DNA from: Actinomadura meyerae
GTDB taxonomy: Bacteria; Actinomycetota; Actinomycetes; Streptosporangiales; Streptosporangiaceae
Assembly (NCBI RefSeq): GCF_900188445.1
Contig: NZ_FZOR01000041.1
Span: 1-64,000 of the forward strand
Direction: 5' to 3'
Length of the DNA: 64,000 nt
The position numbers were made by a program, and so were the translations under genes. The notes under the pieces were generated by a model, which was given only the letters and a program-made list of their open reading frames with translations, was not told the origin of the DNA and searched no databases. Below, in pieces: positions 17,059-26,131 of the stretch (position 1 is the stretch's first letter; each line of letters opens with the position of its first letter).

Positions 17059-20000
17059 GTGACTCCACGGCGCGAAGAGGTGCCCGCCGCGGCATCCAGC
17101 GGAAAGATCGTCGCATTCCACGGCGGACAGCCGGGAATCGGCTGCTCCATGGCACTGGCGAACACGGCGTGGATTCTGGCCGACCACGGCCACAACGTGC
17201 TCGTCGCCGACTGGGCCATCGGCGCGCAGCGGCCTTCTGTCGATCAATATCTCGCCGGATTCTTTCCCAGCGAGGAGATCCCCGATGAGCAGCCGGGGAT
17301 CTTCGATGTCGTGCGGGATTACTGGGACGTCGCGCGGCACGACTCCGCTCGCGATTCCGATCTCGGCGCGCTGTGGGAGCGGCACGGGCGGATCGGCGGG
17401 CACATCCTGACCCTCGGCTGGTCCCCGGCCGGGCTCGATTCCGGCCTCGCGGGAAAGCTCGCCTACCTCGGCCCCGGCCGGCGTTCCGACGACGGGTACT
17501 GGGCCGAGACGGAGAGCTTCGACTGGAAACTGTTCGTCGAGAGCCGGCCCGGCCGCCACTTCCTCGCATCGCTGCGCACCGAACTCGCGGAGAGCGGGTA
17601 CGACTACGTCCTGCTCGACAGCCTCTCGGGGCGGCCCACCGTCACCCAGCACGGCGTCACCCACCTCGCCGACGTCCTGGTGGCCTGCTTCAAACTCGGC
17701 TACGCCCAGGAGATCAAGATCGCCGCCGAGCTGACGCGGACGCTGCGCCGGCTCACCGAGCGTCGCCCCGAAGGCCCGGTCCGGGTGCTACCCGTGCCGA
17801 TGTGGGACGACCGGAACACCCTCGACGGCATGAAGCGCTTCGCCCGCAACCGGTTCGACCCGCTGCTCCAGGTGCCCGGCGAGGGCGAGCGGGCGCGGTA
17901 CTGGGCCAACGTCACCGTCCCGGAGTCGCCCTACTTCCGGCGGCACCCGATCATCGCGGCCATCGCCGAGGACCCCGCCCAGCCGGGGACGGCGCTCAAG
18001 GCCTACGAGGCACTCGCCCAGGCCATCACCGGGGACCCCGCGACCAAGGCGAAGGCGCGCCCGGAGCCGGACCGGATGGCGCTGAAGCGTTCCCTGACCG
18101 CCCAGCCCGCGGCGGCCATGCAGGACGTGGCGATCCTGTCCTGCGTGGCGGACGGCCCCTGGGCGGACTGGATCACGTGGGTCCTGCGGAGTGCGCGGGT
18201 GCGGGTCAGGCCGTACGGCACACCGGGCTCGCCCGTCGAGACCACCATCGTGCTGCTCTCGCCGGACCTCGCGGAGGCGCCCGAGTTCGACGAGGCGTGG
18301 CCACTGATCGCGGACCTGAAGGCGGGCTCCCGCGCACGCGACGACAAGCGGCTGATCGGCGTCCGGGTCCGGGAGGGCGCGCTCCACGAGTCCCTGGCCC
18401 TCGCCGTCGACGTCGACCTGGTGCCCCACGGGGCCGACGCCGCCGCCGTGCGGCGGAAGCTGCTCACCACCTTCACCTGGCTGGACCAGCTCGAGCCCCG
18501 CGACGTGGACGCGCCGGACGCGCCCCGCTTCCCGAAGCGCCCCCCGCGTGTCCGGGAGGTCAGCGCGCCCGCGAAGAACTTCGTCGGACGGGACGGCCTT
18601 CTGCGCGACCTCCGCGACGCGCTCGTGCGCGACCGCGGCACCGGGCGCCCCACGGTGCTCACGGGCACGACGGCGATCGGGAAGAGCAGCGTCGCCGCGA
18701 TGTACGCGTGGCTGTACGCCCACGACTACGACGTGATCTGGTGGATTCCCGCCGAGGACGCCCACCAGGTGCGGACCAAGCTGGCGGAGCTGCTGCCGCG
18801 GCTGCGCGAAGGCGCCCCCACCGACGCCCACGACGCCGTCGACCAGGTCCGGCGGGCACTGGCGGCCGGTGACGGCCCGGACCGGTGGCTGCTGATCTAC
18901 GACGGCGCCGACGACCCGCGCGGGCTGGACGAGCTCATGCCGACCGGTGGGCCGGGCAACGTGCTGGTGACGTCCCGGCACGAGGGCTGGGCCTCGGCCG
19001 GGCACACCGTGCTGCCCGTCGGCCGCTTCGAGCGCGCCGAGAGCATCCGGCTCTTCCTGTCGCGCATCGGGGACTCGGACATCCCCAGGGTTCTGGCCGA
19101 CCGGGTGGCCGAGCGCCTCCACGACCAGCCGCTCGCCATCGACCAGGCGGCGGGATGGGTCGCCACGACCTGGTCGGCGGCGCAGAGCCAGGAGGATCCG
19201 CCCACGGACCGCACGCCCAGGACGCTCGTCGACGAGTACCTCGACAAACTCGGCGGCAGGGACGAGATCACCGTTCCGGCCGGCGAGGAGCGGCCCGTGG
19301 AGCTCTCCCTGGACCGCCTCGCCGGCGAGCGGGCGGCGGGGCTCTGGCTGCTGCGCGTCTGCGCGTACCTGTCGCCGGACGGTGTCGCGATGGAGCTGGT
19401 CCGCTCCGCCGGGATGCGCGAGGAGGTCGGGAGGCACGACCCGGCCCTGGGTCTCGACGTCACCGTCGACGAGGTCGTCCAGACGCTCAAGCGCTACTCG
19501 CTGATCCGGGTCGACCAGCAGCTCGGCCGGCTGTGCGTGCACCCGCACACGCTGCGGATCGTCCGCGACCGGATGACGGCGGAGGAGCGGCACACGGCCC
19601 GCGCCTCGGCGCAGGCCGTGCTGGCGGCGGCCGTGCCCGGCGACGAGGCGTCCGGCGCCCTCCGGGAACGGCGCCACCGGGAGTTGCAGCGGCATGTGGC
19701 GGCCTGCGAGCTCGGCGACACGGTGAAGGCCGCCGACCCGGTGCGCGCGTGGGCCGTCCGGCAGGTCAGGCACCTGTACCTGACCAACGACTGGCAGGTG
19801 GCCGCCGACCTGGCCGACCAGTTGCGGGCCCGCTGGACCGACGACTTCGCGGAGGGCGACCGCTACCGGCTCGAGCTGCTCGTGGAGCTCGCCAACGCGC
19901 TGCGCGAGCTGGGCGACTACGCCCAGGCCGCCCACTGGGACGAGGAGGCCGGGCGGCTGCGCGAGGAGCACCTGCCGGCCAACCATCTGCTCGGCCTGAA

Positions 20001-20994
20001 GATCCGGCGGGCCGCCGGCGCGGACCTGCGCACCCAGGGGCGGTTCGGCGAGGCGGCGCGGCTGGACGAGCGAACGCTGGACGAGTTCCGCCGGCGGCTC
20101 GGCGAGGAGCACCCGGACACGCTGCGCGAGGCCAACAACCTCGCCGTCTCGTTCCGGTTGACCGGCGCGATCGAGGCGGCCTTGGAGCAGGACCGCTCCA
20201 TCTACGAGACACGGCGCCGGGTGCTGGGCGAGCAGGCACCGGAGACCTGGCACACGCTCGTCATGCTCAGCATCGACTACCGGGAACTCGGCGACTACGC
20301 CAACGCCGTGAGCCATCTCGAGGAGGTGCTGGGCGAGCTCCGCTCCAGCGGGAGGGACAACACTCCCGCGGCCCTGCGGGCGGAGCAGGCCCTGGCCGTC
20401 ACCCGGCGGTACGCCGGCCAGGCGGAAGAGGTGCTCGAGTCCCTCACCGGCACCTGGCACCGGAGCCGCGAGTTCTACGGTCCCCGCCACCCGGCCACGC
20501 TCTCCTGTGCCGTCAGCGTCGCGGCGACCCAGGCGGCTTCCGGCCGGACCGCGGACGCACTCGACCGCGGGCGGCTCAACCTGCGGTTCTACCGGGAGGG
20601 CTTCGGAGAGTCGCATCCGTTCACCCGCGCATGCGAGGCCAACCTCTCCGTGTACGCACGCCTGTGCGGACAGCTCGCCGAGGCCCTGCCCTACGCCGAG
20701 AAGGCGTGGCGGGCGCTGCACGAGGACGTCAACGTCGGGCCGAAGCACCCGTTCACGCTCGCCGCGGAGATCGGGTACGCCAACGCCCTGGCCGCCGTGG
20801 GAAGGGCAGACGCCGCATGCGAGCACGAGCGCCACGCCTACGCCGGCTACAGCGAACGGCTGGGAGAACGGCACCCGCTCAGCCAGATCGCCTACACCAA
20901 CCTGCAGGTGACCGAGGACGCGAAGACCGGGGCCGACACCGGCCTGGACAGCGGCCTGCGCAGGGACATCGACATTGAGATTCCGTCGACGTGA
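17059..20994 (+). CDS. fxsT: FxsT: MinD-like/TIR/NB-ARC/TPR giant STAND protein
   Basis: About 1311 residues from a GTG at 17059 (GTGGGGG upstream; a TTG at 17035 is in frame). Order of parts: MinD/ParA-like domain (10-330) starting KIVAFHGGQPGIGCSMALAN; TIR-like segment (355-470, DVAILSCVADGPWADWITW); NB-ARC from NFVGRDGLLRDL with P-loop GTTAIGKSS and RWLLIYDGADDP; winged helix; then TPR repeats (900-1290; EEHPDTLREANNLAVSFR and similar). This is the FxSxx-COOH system TPR protein. The MinD-like P-loop lacks both lysines (QPGIGCS), so only the NB-ARC P-loop looks competent. It is followed after 43 bases by the duplicated protein. Confidence 0.88.
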   Translation: MTPRREEVPAAASSGKIVAFHGGQPGIGCSMALANTAWILADHGHNVLVADWAIGAQRPSVDQYLAGFFPSEEIPDEQPGIFDVVRDYWDVARHDSARDSDLGALWERHGRIGGHILTLGWSPAGLDSGLAGKLAYLGPGRRSDDGYWAETESFDWKLFVESRPGRHFLASLRTELAESGYDYVLLDSLSGRPTVTQHGVTHLADVLVACFKLGYAQEIKIAAELTRTLRRLTERRPEGPVRVLPVPMWDDRNTLDGMKRFARNRFDPLLQVPGEGERARYWANVTVPESPYFRRHPIIAAIAEDPAQPGTALKAYEALAQAITGDPATKAKARPEPDRMALKRSLTAQPAAAMQDVAILSCVADGPWADWITWVLRSARVRVRPYGTPGSPVETTIVLLSPDLAEAPEFDEAWPLIADLKAGSRARDDKRLIGVRVREGALHESLALAVDVDLVPHGADAAAVRRKLLTTFTWLDQLEPRDVDAPDAPRFPKRPPRVREVSAPAKNFVGRDGLLRDLRDALVRDRGTGRPTVLTGTTAIGKSSVAAMYAWLYAHDYDVIWWIPAEDAHQVRTKLAELLPRLREGAPTDAHDAVDQVRRALAAGDGPDRWLLIYDGADDPRGLDELMPTGGPGNVLVTSRHEGWASAGHTVLPVGRFERAESIRLFLSRIGDSDIPRVLADRVAERLHDQPLAIDQAAGWVATTWSAAQSQEDPPTDRTPRTLVDEYLDKLGGRDEITVPAGEERPVELSLDRLAGERAAGLWLLRVCAYLSPDGVAMELVRSAGMREEVGRHDPALGLDVTVDEVVQTLKRYSLIRVDQQLGRLCVHPHTLRIVRDRMTAEERHTARASAQAVLAAAVPGDEASGALRERRHRELQRHVAACELGDTVKAADPVRAWAVRQVRHLYLTNDWQVAADLADQLRARWTDDFAEGDRYRLELLVELANALRELGDYAQAAHWDEEAGRLREEHLPANHLLGLKIRRAAGADLRTQGRFGEAARLDERTLDEFRRRLGEEHPDTLREANNLAVSFRLTGAIEAALEQDRSIYETRRRVLGEQAPETWHTLVMLSIDYRELGDYANAVSHLEEVLGELRSSGRDNTPAALRAEQALAVTRRYAGQAEEVLESLTGTWHRSREFYGPRHPATLSCAVSVAATQAASGRTADALDRGRLNLRFYREGFGESHPFTRACEANLSVYARLCGQLAEALPYAEKAWRALHEDVNVGPKHPFTLAAEIGYANALAAVGRADAACEHERHAYAGYSERLGERHPLSQIAYTNLQVTEDAKTGADTGLDSGLRRDIDIEIPST

Positions 20995-21037
20995 GAAGCG
21001 TGGGAAAAGGGCGCGGCGACGCGGAACGGGGTATGTG

Positions 21038-22048
21038 ATGACGACAGAGGTCCCCGAGAACGGCAACGGGCCGAGGCTGAAGAAGACCGAGGGGCAGCCG
21101 AACCGGTCGGCGGCCGGTCTGGAGAGGCTCAAGGACCTGGCCTGGCAGACGCTGAGGACCCGCAGGGTCCAGTACGTCGCGTACTACATCCAGGGCAACC
21201 AGCAGTTCTGGCAGGACACCTTCGACTCCGACGACGAGCCCGGCATCGACTCCCTGGACGACGCCAAGCGCAAGCGCGAGTCGCTGCACACCAGCGGCCA
21301 GCAGCTGCACTACGTCGTCGCGCGTCTGGACAAGGCGTTCGTGCCGGTCCGGAGCGGGCGCCTGATCCGGTGCGTGTTCGACGTCGGCGACGGGGCGCTC
21401 TTCTACCATTCGCCCTTCGCCGGGGAGTACCTGGTGGGCGCGGCTCTGGCGGAGACACCGGCGGACGAGGCCGACGCCGCCATGGGGCACCTGTGCGACC
21501 TGGTGCGGCTGGCCCGCGGCTACGGCGGCCACCTGAACCCGGGCGGCATGCACAGCGAGTACGACGTGGACGTCGAGGAGGCCGACCTGGCCGACGACGA
21601 GCCGTACATCGAGGAGTCCGGGCTCGACGGGGCCCGTGCGGAGCTCGCCGGCCACTTCCGTGCCGCGCTCAGCCCCGAGGCGCTGCACTTCGTGACGTAC
21701 CTGGAGGGCGCCGAGCCGGTCCGGTCGGCAGACCTGCTCCGGCATCCGAAGCTGGCGGCGCTCACCGTCGACACCGACCACGACGAGCGCAGGAAGCACT
21801 ACGAGCGCATCGGCAAGCTGACCTACATCACCAGCCACCGGCTGGACCGCACCCTCCTCCCGCTGCTCGGCGGGACGCTGCGGCGCGTGGTCCTCGACGT
21901 CGAGGCGGGCGCGCTGTACTACCGGCGGCTGGGAAGGGACGCCGCCCTCATCGGCGTGACCCTCGACCAGGCCAAGGTCGCCGTGGCGGAGGCGACGATG
22001 AACACGCTCGCGCAGGCGATCGCCGACCTGGAGCCCCGGCCGGAGTGA
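21038..22048 (+). CDS. Unrecognised internally duplicated protein linked to fxsT
   Basis: 336 residues from MTTEVPENGNG, with GGAACGGGG upstream. Two about 150-residue halves repeat each other: VQYVAYYIQGNQQF against LHFVTYLEGAEPV, LHYVVARLDKAFVPVRSGRL against LTYITSHRLDRTLLPLLGG, and FDVGDGALFYHSPFAGEYLV against LDVEAGALYYRRLGRDAALI. Each half ends in a helix (MGHLCDLVRLARG, MNTLAQAIADL). No membrane segment, signal peptide or catalytic motif is evident. It follows fxsT on the same strand after 43 bases, which makes it a likely component of this Fxs locus. Confidence 0.7.
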   Translation: MTTEVPENGNGPRLKKTEGQPNRSAAGLERLKDLAWQTLRTRRVQYVAYYIQGNQQFWQDTFDSDDEPGIDSLDDAKRKRESLHTSGQQLHYVVARLDKAFVPVRSGRLIRCVFDVGDGALFYHSPFAGEYLVGAALAETPADEADAAMGHLCDLVRLARGYGGHLNPGGMHSEYDVDVEEADLADDEPYIEESGLDGARAELAGHFRAALSPEALHFVTYLEGAEPVRSADLLRHPKLAALTVDTDHDERRKHYERIGKLTYITSHRLDRTLLPLLGGTLRRVVLDVEAGALYYRRLGRDAALIGVTLDQAKVAVAEATMNTLAQAIADLEPRPE

Positions 22049-22055
22049 GCACGAG

Positions 22056-22958
22056 TCAGGGCAGGGCGGGGGCGTCGTTGCCGGAGACCTTGGCCATCCA
22101 CGCCTCGTTCTGAGCGGAGATGACGAGCTCGCATTCGGCGACGAAGGCATCGTCGTCGGCGGTGGACGGGGCGTTCCGCTCGCGCCGGGCCAGCAGCCGG
22201 GTGAGCTGCTCGGCGGTCCGGGTGTACTCCAGTTGCCGGTACTCGTACTTGGCGGCGGCGGCGTGCGTGCCGACCGCGGCGGCGAGCATCGCGAACACGG
22301 CGACCCACGCGGCGATCTCCCCCACCTGGAAGGTTCCCGCGACCGCCCCGGCGACGGCGCCCGCGGCGCCCAGCGCGGCCTCGATCCGGCGGACGATCCG
22401 GACGCTGCGGCCCATCCGCAGCGCCTTGGGCCGGTAGTAGCCGTCCAGCTGCCCCTGGATCCGCTCGGTGACGTAGGAGCCGATGCCGGAGACCGCGGGG
22501 GGTGTCCGGGTGACCGGCTCGATGCCGGTGAGGCGGGGAAGCAGGTCGGCGCCGTCGGCCTCGATGCGTTCGGCCTCGTCCAGCAGGGGGCCGGGGCCGG
22601 TCGCGCCCCGGTACCTCCCCACCCCCGCCAGGTGGACGTACACCTCCGATTTCAGCGCCTCGGAGATGGAGCGGAGGCGCGTCCAGTCGCGGACGGCGTC
22701 CGGACCCGCGGACCGCGCGGTGAGCGGGACGAGCGCGGCGGCGACGGCGGCGCCGAAGGCGAGGAGCTCGCCGAGCAGCCCGAAGTCCATCGTCTGGGCG
22801 GCCGCGGCGCCCATCACCGCGGCGGCCGCGCCGAGCACCAGGCTCGCCAGCCGGGTCCGGCCGATCAGCCGGTTGAGCCGGTCGGCGGACTGCGACCAGA
22901 CGCTCTGCCGGTCCCAGACCCGCTGGACCTCCGCGGGTCCGGTCGCCTCGCCCTGCAT
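22056..22958 (-). CDS. SLATT-like (DUF4231-type) membrane protein
   Basis: 300 residues from the ATG at 22958, which has GGGAGG eight bases upstream. An ATG at 22991 forms an ATGA junction with the preceding gene and would add 11 residues. Two hydrophobic helix pairs are separated by a soluble region (LASLVLGAAAAVMGAAAA and LLAFGAAVAAALVPL; LGAAGAVAGAVAG and WVAVFAMLAAAVGTHAA). Each is followed by a long amphipathic helix (DWTRLRSISEALKSEVY; YEYRQLEYTRTAEQLTRLL), the pattern of SLATT/DUF4231 proteins. SLATT families are predicted pore-forming effectors in nucleotide-signalled defence. Here it is coupled to an antiporter gene. Confidence 0.65.
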   Translation of the reverse strand: MQGEATGPAEVQRVWDRQSVWSQSADRLNRLIGRTRLASLVLGAAAAVMGAAAAQTMDFGLLGELLAFGAAVAAALVPLTARSAGPDAVRDWTRLRSISEALKSEVYVHLAGVGRYRGATGPGPLLDEAERIEADGADLLPRLTGIEPVTRTPPAVSGIGSYVTERIQGQLDGYYRPKALRMGRSVRIVRRIEAALGAAGAVAGAVAGTFQVGEIAAWVAVFAMLAAAVGTHAAAAKYEYRQLEYTRTAEQLTRLLARRERNAPSTADDDAFVAECELVISAQNEAWMAKVSGNDAPALP

Positions 22959-22987
22959 GCGGTCGCCTCCCTGCTGCGGCTGGGCTG

Positions 22988-24250
22988 TCATCGGTCGGCG
23001 CGGGGCGCGGAGGAGTGGACGGGCTGCTCGTCGCCGGGCCCGGGTGGAGCCGGCGCCATCCGCGCCGCCCTCACCTCCGGGGCGCCGGCGCGGGTCGTCC
23101 GGCGGGACGGGACCGGCCGGACGAGCCGGTCCCGGACGGCCGCCCACGAGCCGGCGCGCGCGTAGCCGGCGTTGGCGAGGGCGTGCAGCGCGTTGATGAC
23201 GACGATCGCGGGCGCGACGGTCGCCACCACGCCGGGGAACAGCGGGGTGAGCAGGAGCGCGAGGACGATCGCCGTGATGCCGTTCTGCTGCGCGACCGCG
23301 AGCTGGGCGCGGTCGTCGGCGTCCTGCCCGCGCGTCAGCGGGAGGCTGACGAGTGCGTGCGCCGCGAACGCGGTCACGCCGAGCACGATCCCGGCGGCGA
23401 ACAGCACCCGCACCGACAGCAGGAAGCCGACGCCGAGCACGGCGAGCACCAGGGCGGCCTGCGTCAGCTGCCCGAGCCGGCGTTCGAACGCCTCGGGGGC
23501 CCTGGCCAGGACGGGTCGGACGAAGAGGCCGACGAGCGCCACACCGAGCATCCAGAACTGGGACACCGCCACGACGCCGGCGGCCAGCAGCAGCCCGCAG
23601 CCCGCCGCGAACCCGGCGACCGTGCCCGGACGCCACTTCCGCAGCATCCACCACGCTCCGCACACCACCGCGGCGAAGGCGACGTTGGCGGCCACCCCGA
23701 GCAGGAAGCCGCCCAGGCCACCGCTCTGGAGCGCGGCCAGCTCGCCGGTGCGGTCGAGGTCGTAGGCCGCCACCGACAGCGTCGCCGCGTAGACGGTCAG
23801 CAGCGTCGTCACCGGATCGTCGAACGACGCCCACGCCAGCAGCAGCGTCTTGCCGCGCGGGGACAGCCGCGAGGAGTGCTGGAGCGCGGCGACCGAGAGC
23901 GGGTCGATCTGCGCGACCGCCACACCGAGCACCAGCGCCTCGGGGCCGGGGAACAGCGCCACCATGACCAGCGTGATGATCGTGGCCTTGACCAGCACGC
24001 CCACGGTGACCGCGAGCACCACGACACGCAGGTCCGCGCGCATCCGCGCGTGCTCGATCCCGTGGGTGCTGCCGTAGAGCCCGATGGCGAGCAGTGCCGA
24101 GACGGCGAGGAAATACGGCTGGCCGTTGACCAGATTTTCGACCCGTCCGGCTCCGGCGGCGCGGCCGGCCGAGACGCCCAGCGCGATAATGGCGAGTGCG
24201 ACGACAAATCGCCGGGCCGCCGGGCCGCGGACCATTCTTGGCGGTCTCAT
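22988..24250 (-). CDS. Cation:proton antiporter-like membrane protein
   Basis: 420 residues from MRPPRMVRGPAARR (GGGGA upstream). About 12 hydrophobic helices are visible (FVVALAIIALGVSAG, FLAVSALLAIGLYGS, ATIITLVMVALFPG). IDPLSVAALQHSSR and WASFDDPVTTLLTVY resemble the D-P/D-D-P ion-binding segments of CPA-type exchangers. The family exchanges Na+ or K+ for protons. It is translationally coupled to the SLATT-like gene downstream, an unusual pairing that may link ion flux with a membrane effector. Confidence 0.75.
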   Translation of the reverse strand: MRPPRMVRGPAARRFVVALAIIALGVSAGRAAGAGRVENLVNGQPYFLAVSALLAIGLYGSTHGIEHARMRADLRVVVLAVTVGVLVKATIITLVMVALFPGPEALVLGVAVAQIDPLSVAALQHSSRLSPRGKTLLLAWASFDDPVTTLLTVYAATLSVAAYDLDRTGELAALQSGGLGGFLLGVAANVAFAAVVCGAWWMLRKWRPGTVAGFAAGCGLLLAAGVVAVSQFWMLGVALVGLFVRPVLARAPEAFERRLGQLTQAALVLAVLGVGFLLSVRVLFAAGIVLGVTAFAAHALVSLPLTRGQDADDRAQLAVAQQNGITAIVLALLLTPLFPGVVATVAPAIVVINALHALANAGYARAGSWAAVRDRLVRPVPSRRTTRAGAPEVRAARMAPAPPGPGDEQPVHSSAPRADR

Positions 24251-24549
24251 TCGGGATGTCCCCTGTTCATAGCCCGTGGCCGCCCCCTCACGGGCCGCGT
24301 CGGCACCCACGTTCCACGTCACTACCGAGCCATTCGATAATAAGCCGCGGGCCCGCCGGTGACCACCATTCCATGAAAGATGTAACCGCGCGGTATGCGA
24401 TCTTGACGGCCCGCTCGTCGATCAGTTGAATGGCGCGAACGGAGCCGGAAATGCGGGTTCCCGCGTGGCATGCCCGGATGACCTGAAGGACCCCGATCGC
24501 CGCTGGCGTCCGAGATCGGTCCGGCCGGGCAGGCCGCGAAACGCCGGCG
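24251..24549. other. Gap between antiporter and kinase
   Basis: About 300 bases. The right side (24420-24549) follows the kinase stop and shows no gene. The left side, around 24330-24350, is AT-richer (reverse strand GCTTATTATCGAATGG) and could hold the promoter for the leftward antiporter gene. Confidence 0.4.
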
Positions 24550-26097
24550 TCACCGCACGCGCGCTACCGCGGCGACGGTGGACGGGCGCAGGCCGTTCGC
24601 CGCCCGGCGGGTCGCCATCTCCCGGACGCAGTACATCGTGATGGCCAGGGTGGCGGAGGAGCACGTGACCGGTTGCGGGTTCACGAAGGCGATGTAGGGG
24701 GTGACGGAGACCTGCCACGGGGCGATCACGGTGTCGAGAACCGCGATGGCGTTGCAGGCCGCGAGCGCGTAGCCCGCTTTGCGGGTCGAGGATCCGGTCC
24801 GGGGCGTGAGGGCGGCGGCCACGCCGAGCAGGCTCGTCAGGGCGGCGGTGGAGATGGCCAGTCTCCACCAGTAGTGGGAATCTCCCCGGTAGCTGCCGAC
24901 CGTGCCGGCGATCACCACGATGTAGATCACGGCCAGGAGGAGGGGGAGGGCGAACCGGGTCACTCTCGTCACCGCCGCGCGCAGGCGCGGGCGCGCGATG
25001 AGCGCGAGATTGCCGACGAGCCAGGCGGTGGCGATGGTGACCACGAGGGCCCCCGTCGCCGCGTCTTGGGCGTCGGAGCGGCCGTTCATATTGATCGAGA
25101 CCAGGATCGCGGTCGCGACCACGGTCAGCAGCCATACCGCGCCCGGCAGCCAGGAGCCGCCGATGGGCGGGATCCCCGCGTCCTGGGCCGGGGCCGCGTC
25201 CCGGGCCGGGACCGGGGCGCTGTCGTGCTGCCGGGTGAGCCTCCTGGTGGGCGCCGGCTGGTCGAGCCGCCGCAGGGCCTGGGCCGTGTCGGCCGCGGTC
25301 CTGTAGCGCTCGGCCGGTTCCTTCCTCAGCAGCTTGTGCACGAGAGCGTCCCACGTGCCGGGGATGCCGGGCCGCACCGAACTGGGGACGGGCGGCTCCT
25401 GGGTGAGGTGGGCGGTCAGGTAGCCGACGCCGTCGGGGGCCTGGAAGGGCAGGCGGCCGGTGATCATCTCGAACAGCAGGCATCCGAGCGCGTAGAGGTC
25501 GCTGGCCGGCTCGGGATGGCCGCGCGCCTGCTCGGGGGCCATGTACGGGGGCGTGCCGACGATGAACCCGGTGCGGGTGAGGCGGTCGCCGGTCGCGTAC
25601 GGGTCGGCCGCTCGCGCGACGCCGAAGTCGAGGACCTTCACCGCGCCGGTGTGCGTGATGAAGATGTTGGACGGCTTGATGTCCCGGTGCATCACGCCCG
25701 CCGCGTGCGCCTCGCTCAGGGCGTCGCAGATCTGCGCGCCCCAGCGGGCCGCCTCGTCCAGGGTGACGCCGCCCCTGGCCAGCTTCGCGTCCAGGCCCTC
25801 GCCCCGGACCAGTTCCATCACCAGGAACGGGGCGTCGCCGTGGTCGGGGCCGCTCTCGCCGAGGTCGTGGACGGTCACGATGTGCGGATGCTGCAGTCGG
25901 CCGGTGATCCGGGCCTCGCGCAGGAACCGGGCGCGCGCCTCGCCGCCGCGGCTTCCGCCGCCGCCGAGCGACGAGATCAGCTTGACGGCGACCCGGCGGT
26001 CCAGCGTCTCGTCCTGGGCCTCCCAGACTTCGCCCATGCCGCCCTCGCCGAGCCGTCGCACCAGGCGGTAGCGGCCTCCCAGAACCTGGTCGCGCAC
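24550..26097 (-). CDS. Membrane-anchored Ser/Thr protein kinase (PknB type)
   Basis: 515 residues. The kinase domain (1-275) is complete: GEGGMGEV glycine loop, VAVKLI lysine, HRDIKPSN catalytic loop, DFGVA, APE in YMAPEQARG and the C-lobe ASDLYALGCLLFEM. After a Pro/Arg linker come about six hydrophobic segments (LPGAVWLLTVVATAILVS, ALVVTIATAWLVGNLALI, FALPLLLAVIYIVVIAG, ISTAALTSLLGVAAAL) instead of PASTA repeats, so signals are probably sensed in the membrane. It is monocistronic. Its substrates are not indicated by context. Confidence 0.93.
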   Translation of the reverse strand: MRDQVLGGRYRLVRRLGEGGMGEVWEAQDETLDRRVAVKLISSLGGGGSRGGEARARFLREARITGRLQHPHIVTVHDLGESGPDHGDAPFLVMELVRGEGLDAKLARGGVTLDEAARWGAQICDALSEAHAAGVMHRDIKPSNIFITHTGAVKVLDFGVARAADPYATGDRLTRTGFIVGTPPYMAPEQARGHPEPASDLYALGCLLFEMITGRLPFQAPDGVGYLTAHLTQEPPVPSSVRPGIPGTWDALVHKLLRKEPAERYRTAADTAQALRRLDQPAPTRRLTRQHDSAPVPARDAAPAQDAGIPPIGGSWLPGAVWLLTVVATAILVSINMNGRSDAQDAATGALVVTIATAWLVGNLALIARPRLRAAVTRVTRFALPLLLAVIYIVVIAGTVGSYRGDSHYWWRLAISTAALTSLLGVAAALTPRTGSSTRKAGYALAACNAIAVLDTVIAPWQVSVTPYIAFVNPQPVTCSSATLAITMYCVREMATRRAANGLRPSTVAAVARVR

Positions 26098-26131
26098 TGC
26101 GGCCCCCTGCCCTCGGTTTCGCCTCGGCTGA

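Noticed and set aside
17788-21132. 1114-residue open frame on the - strand
   Set aside because: Antisense shadow of fxsT; composition (Val/Gly/Arg/Pro) and lack of any motif mark it as non-coding.
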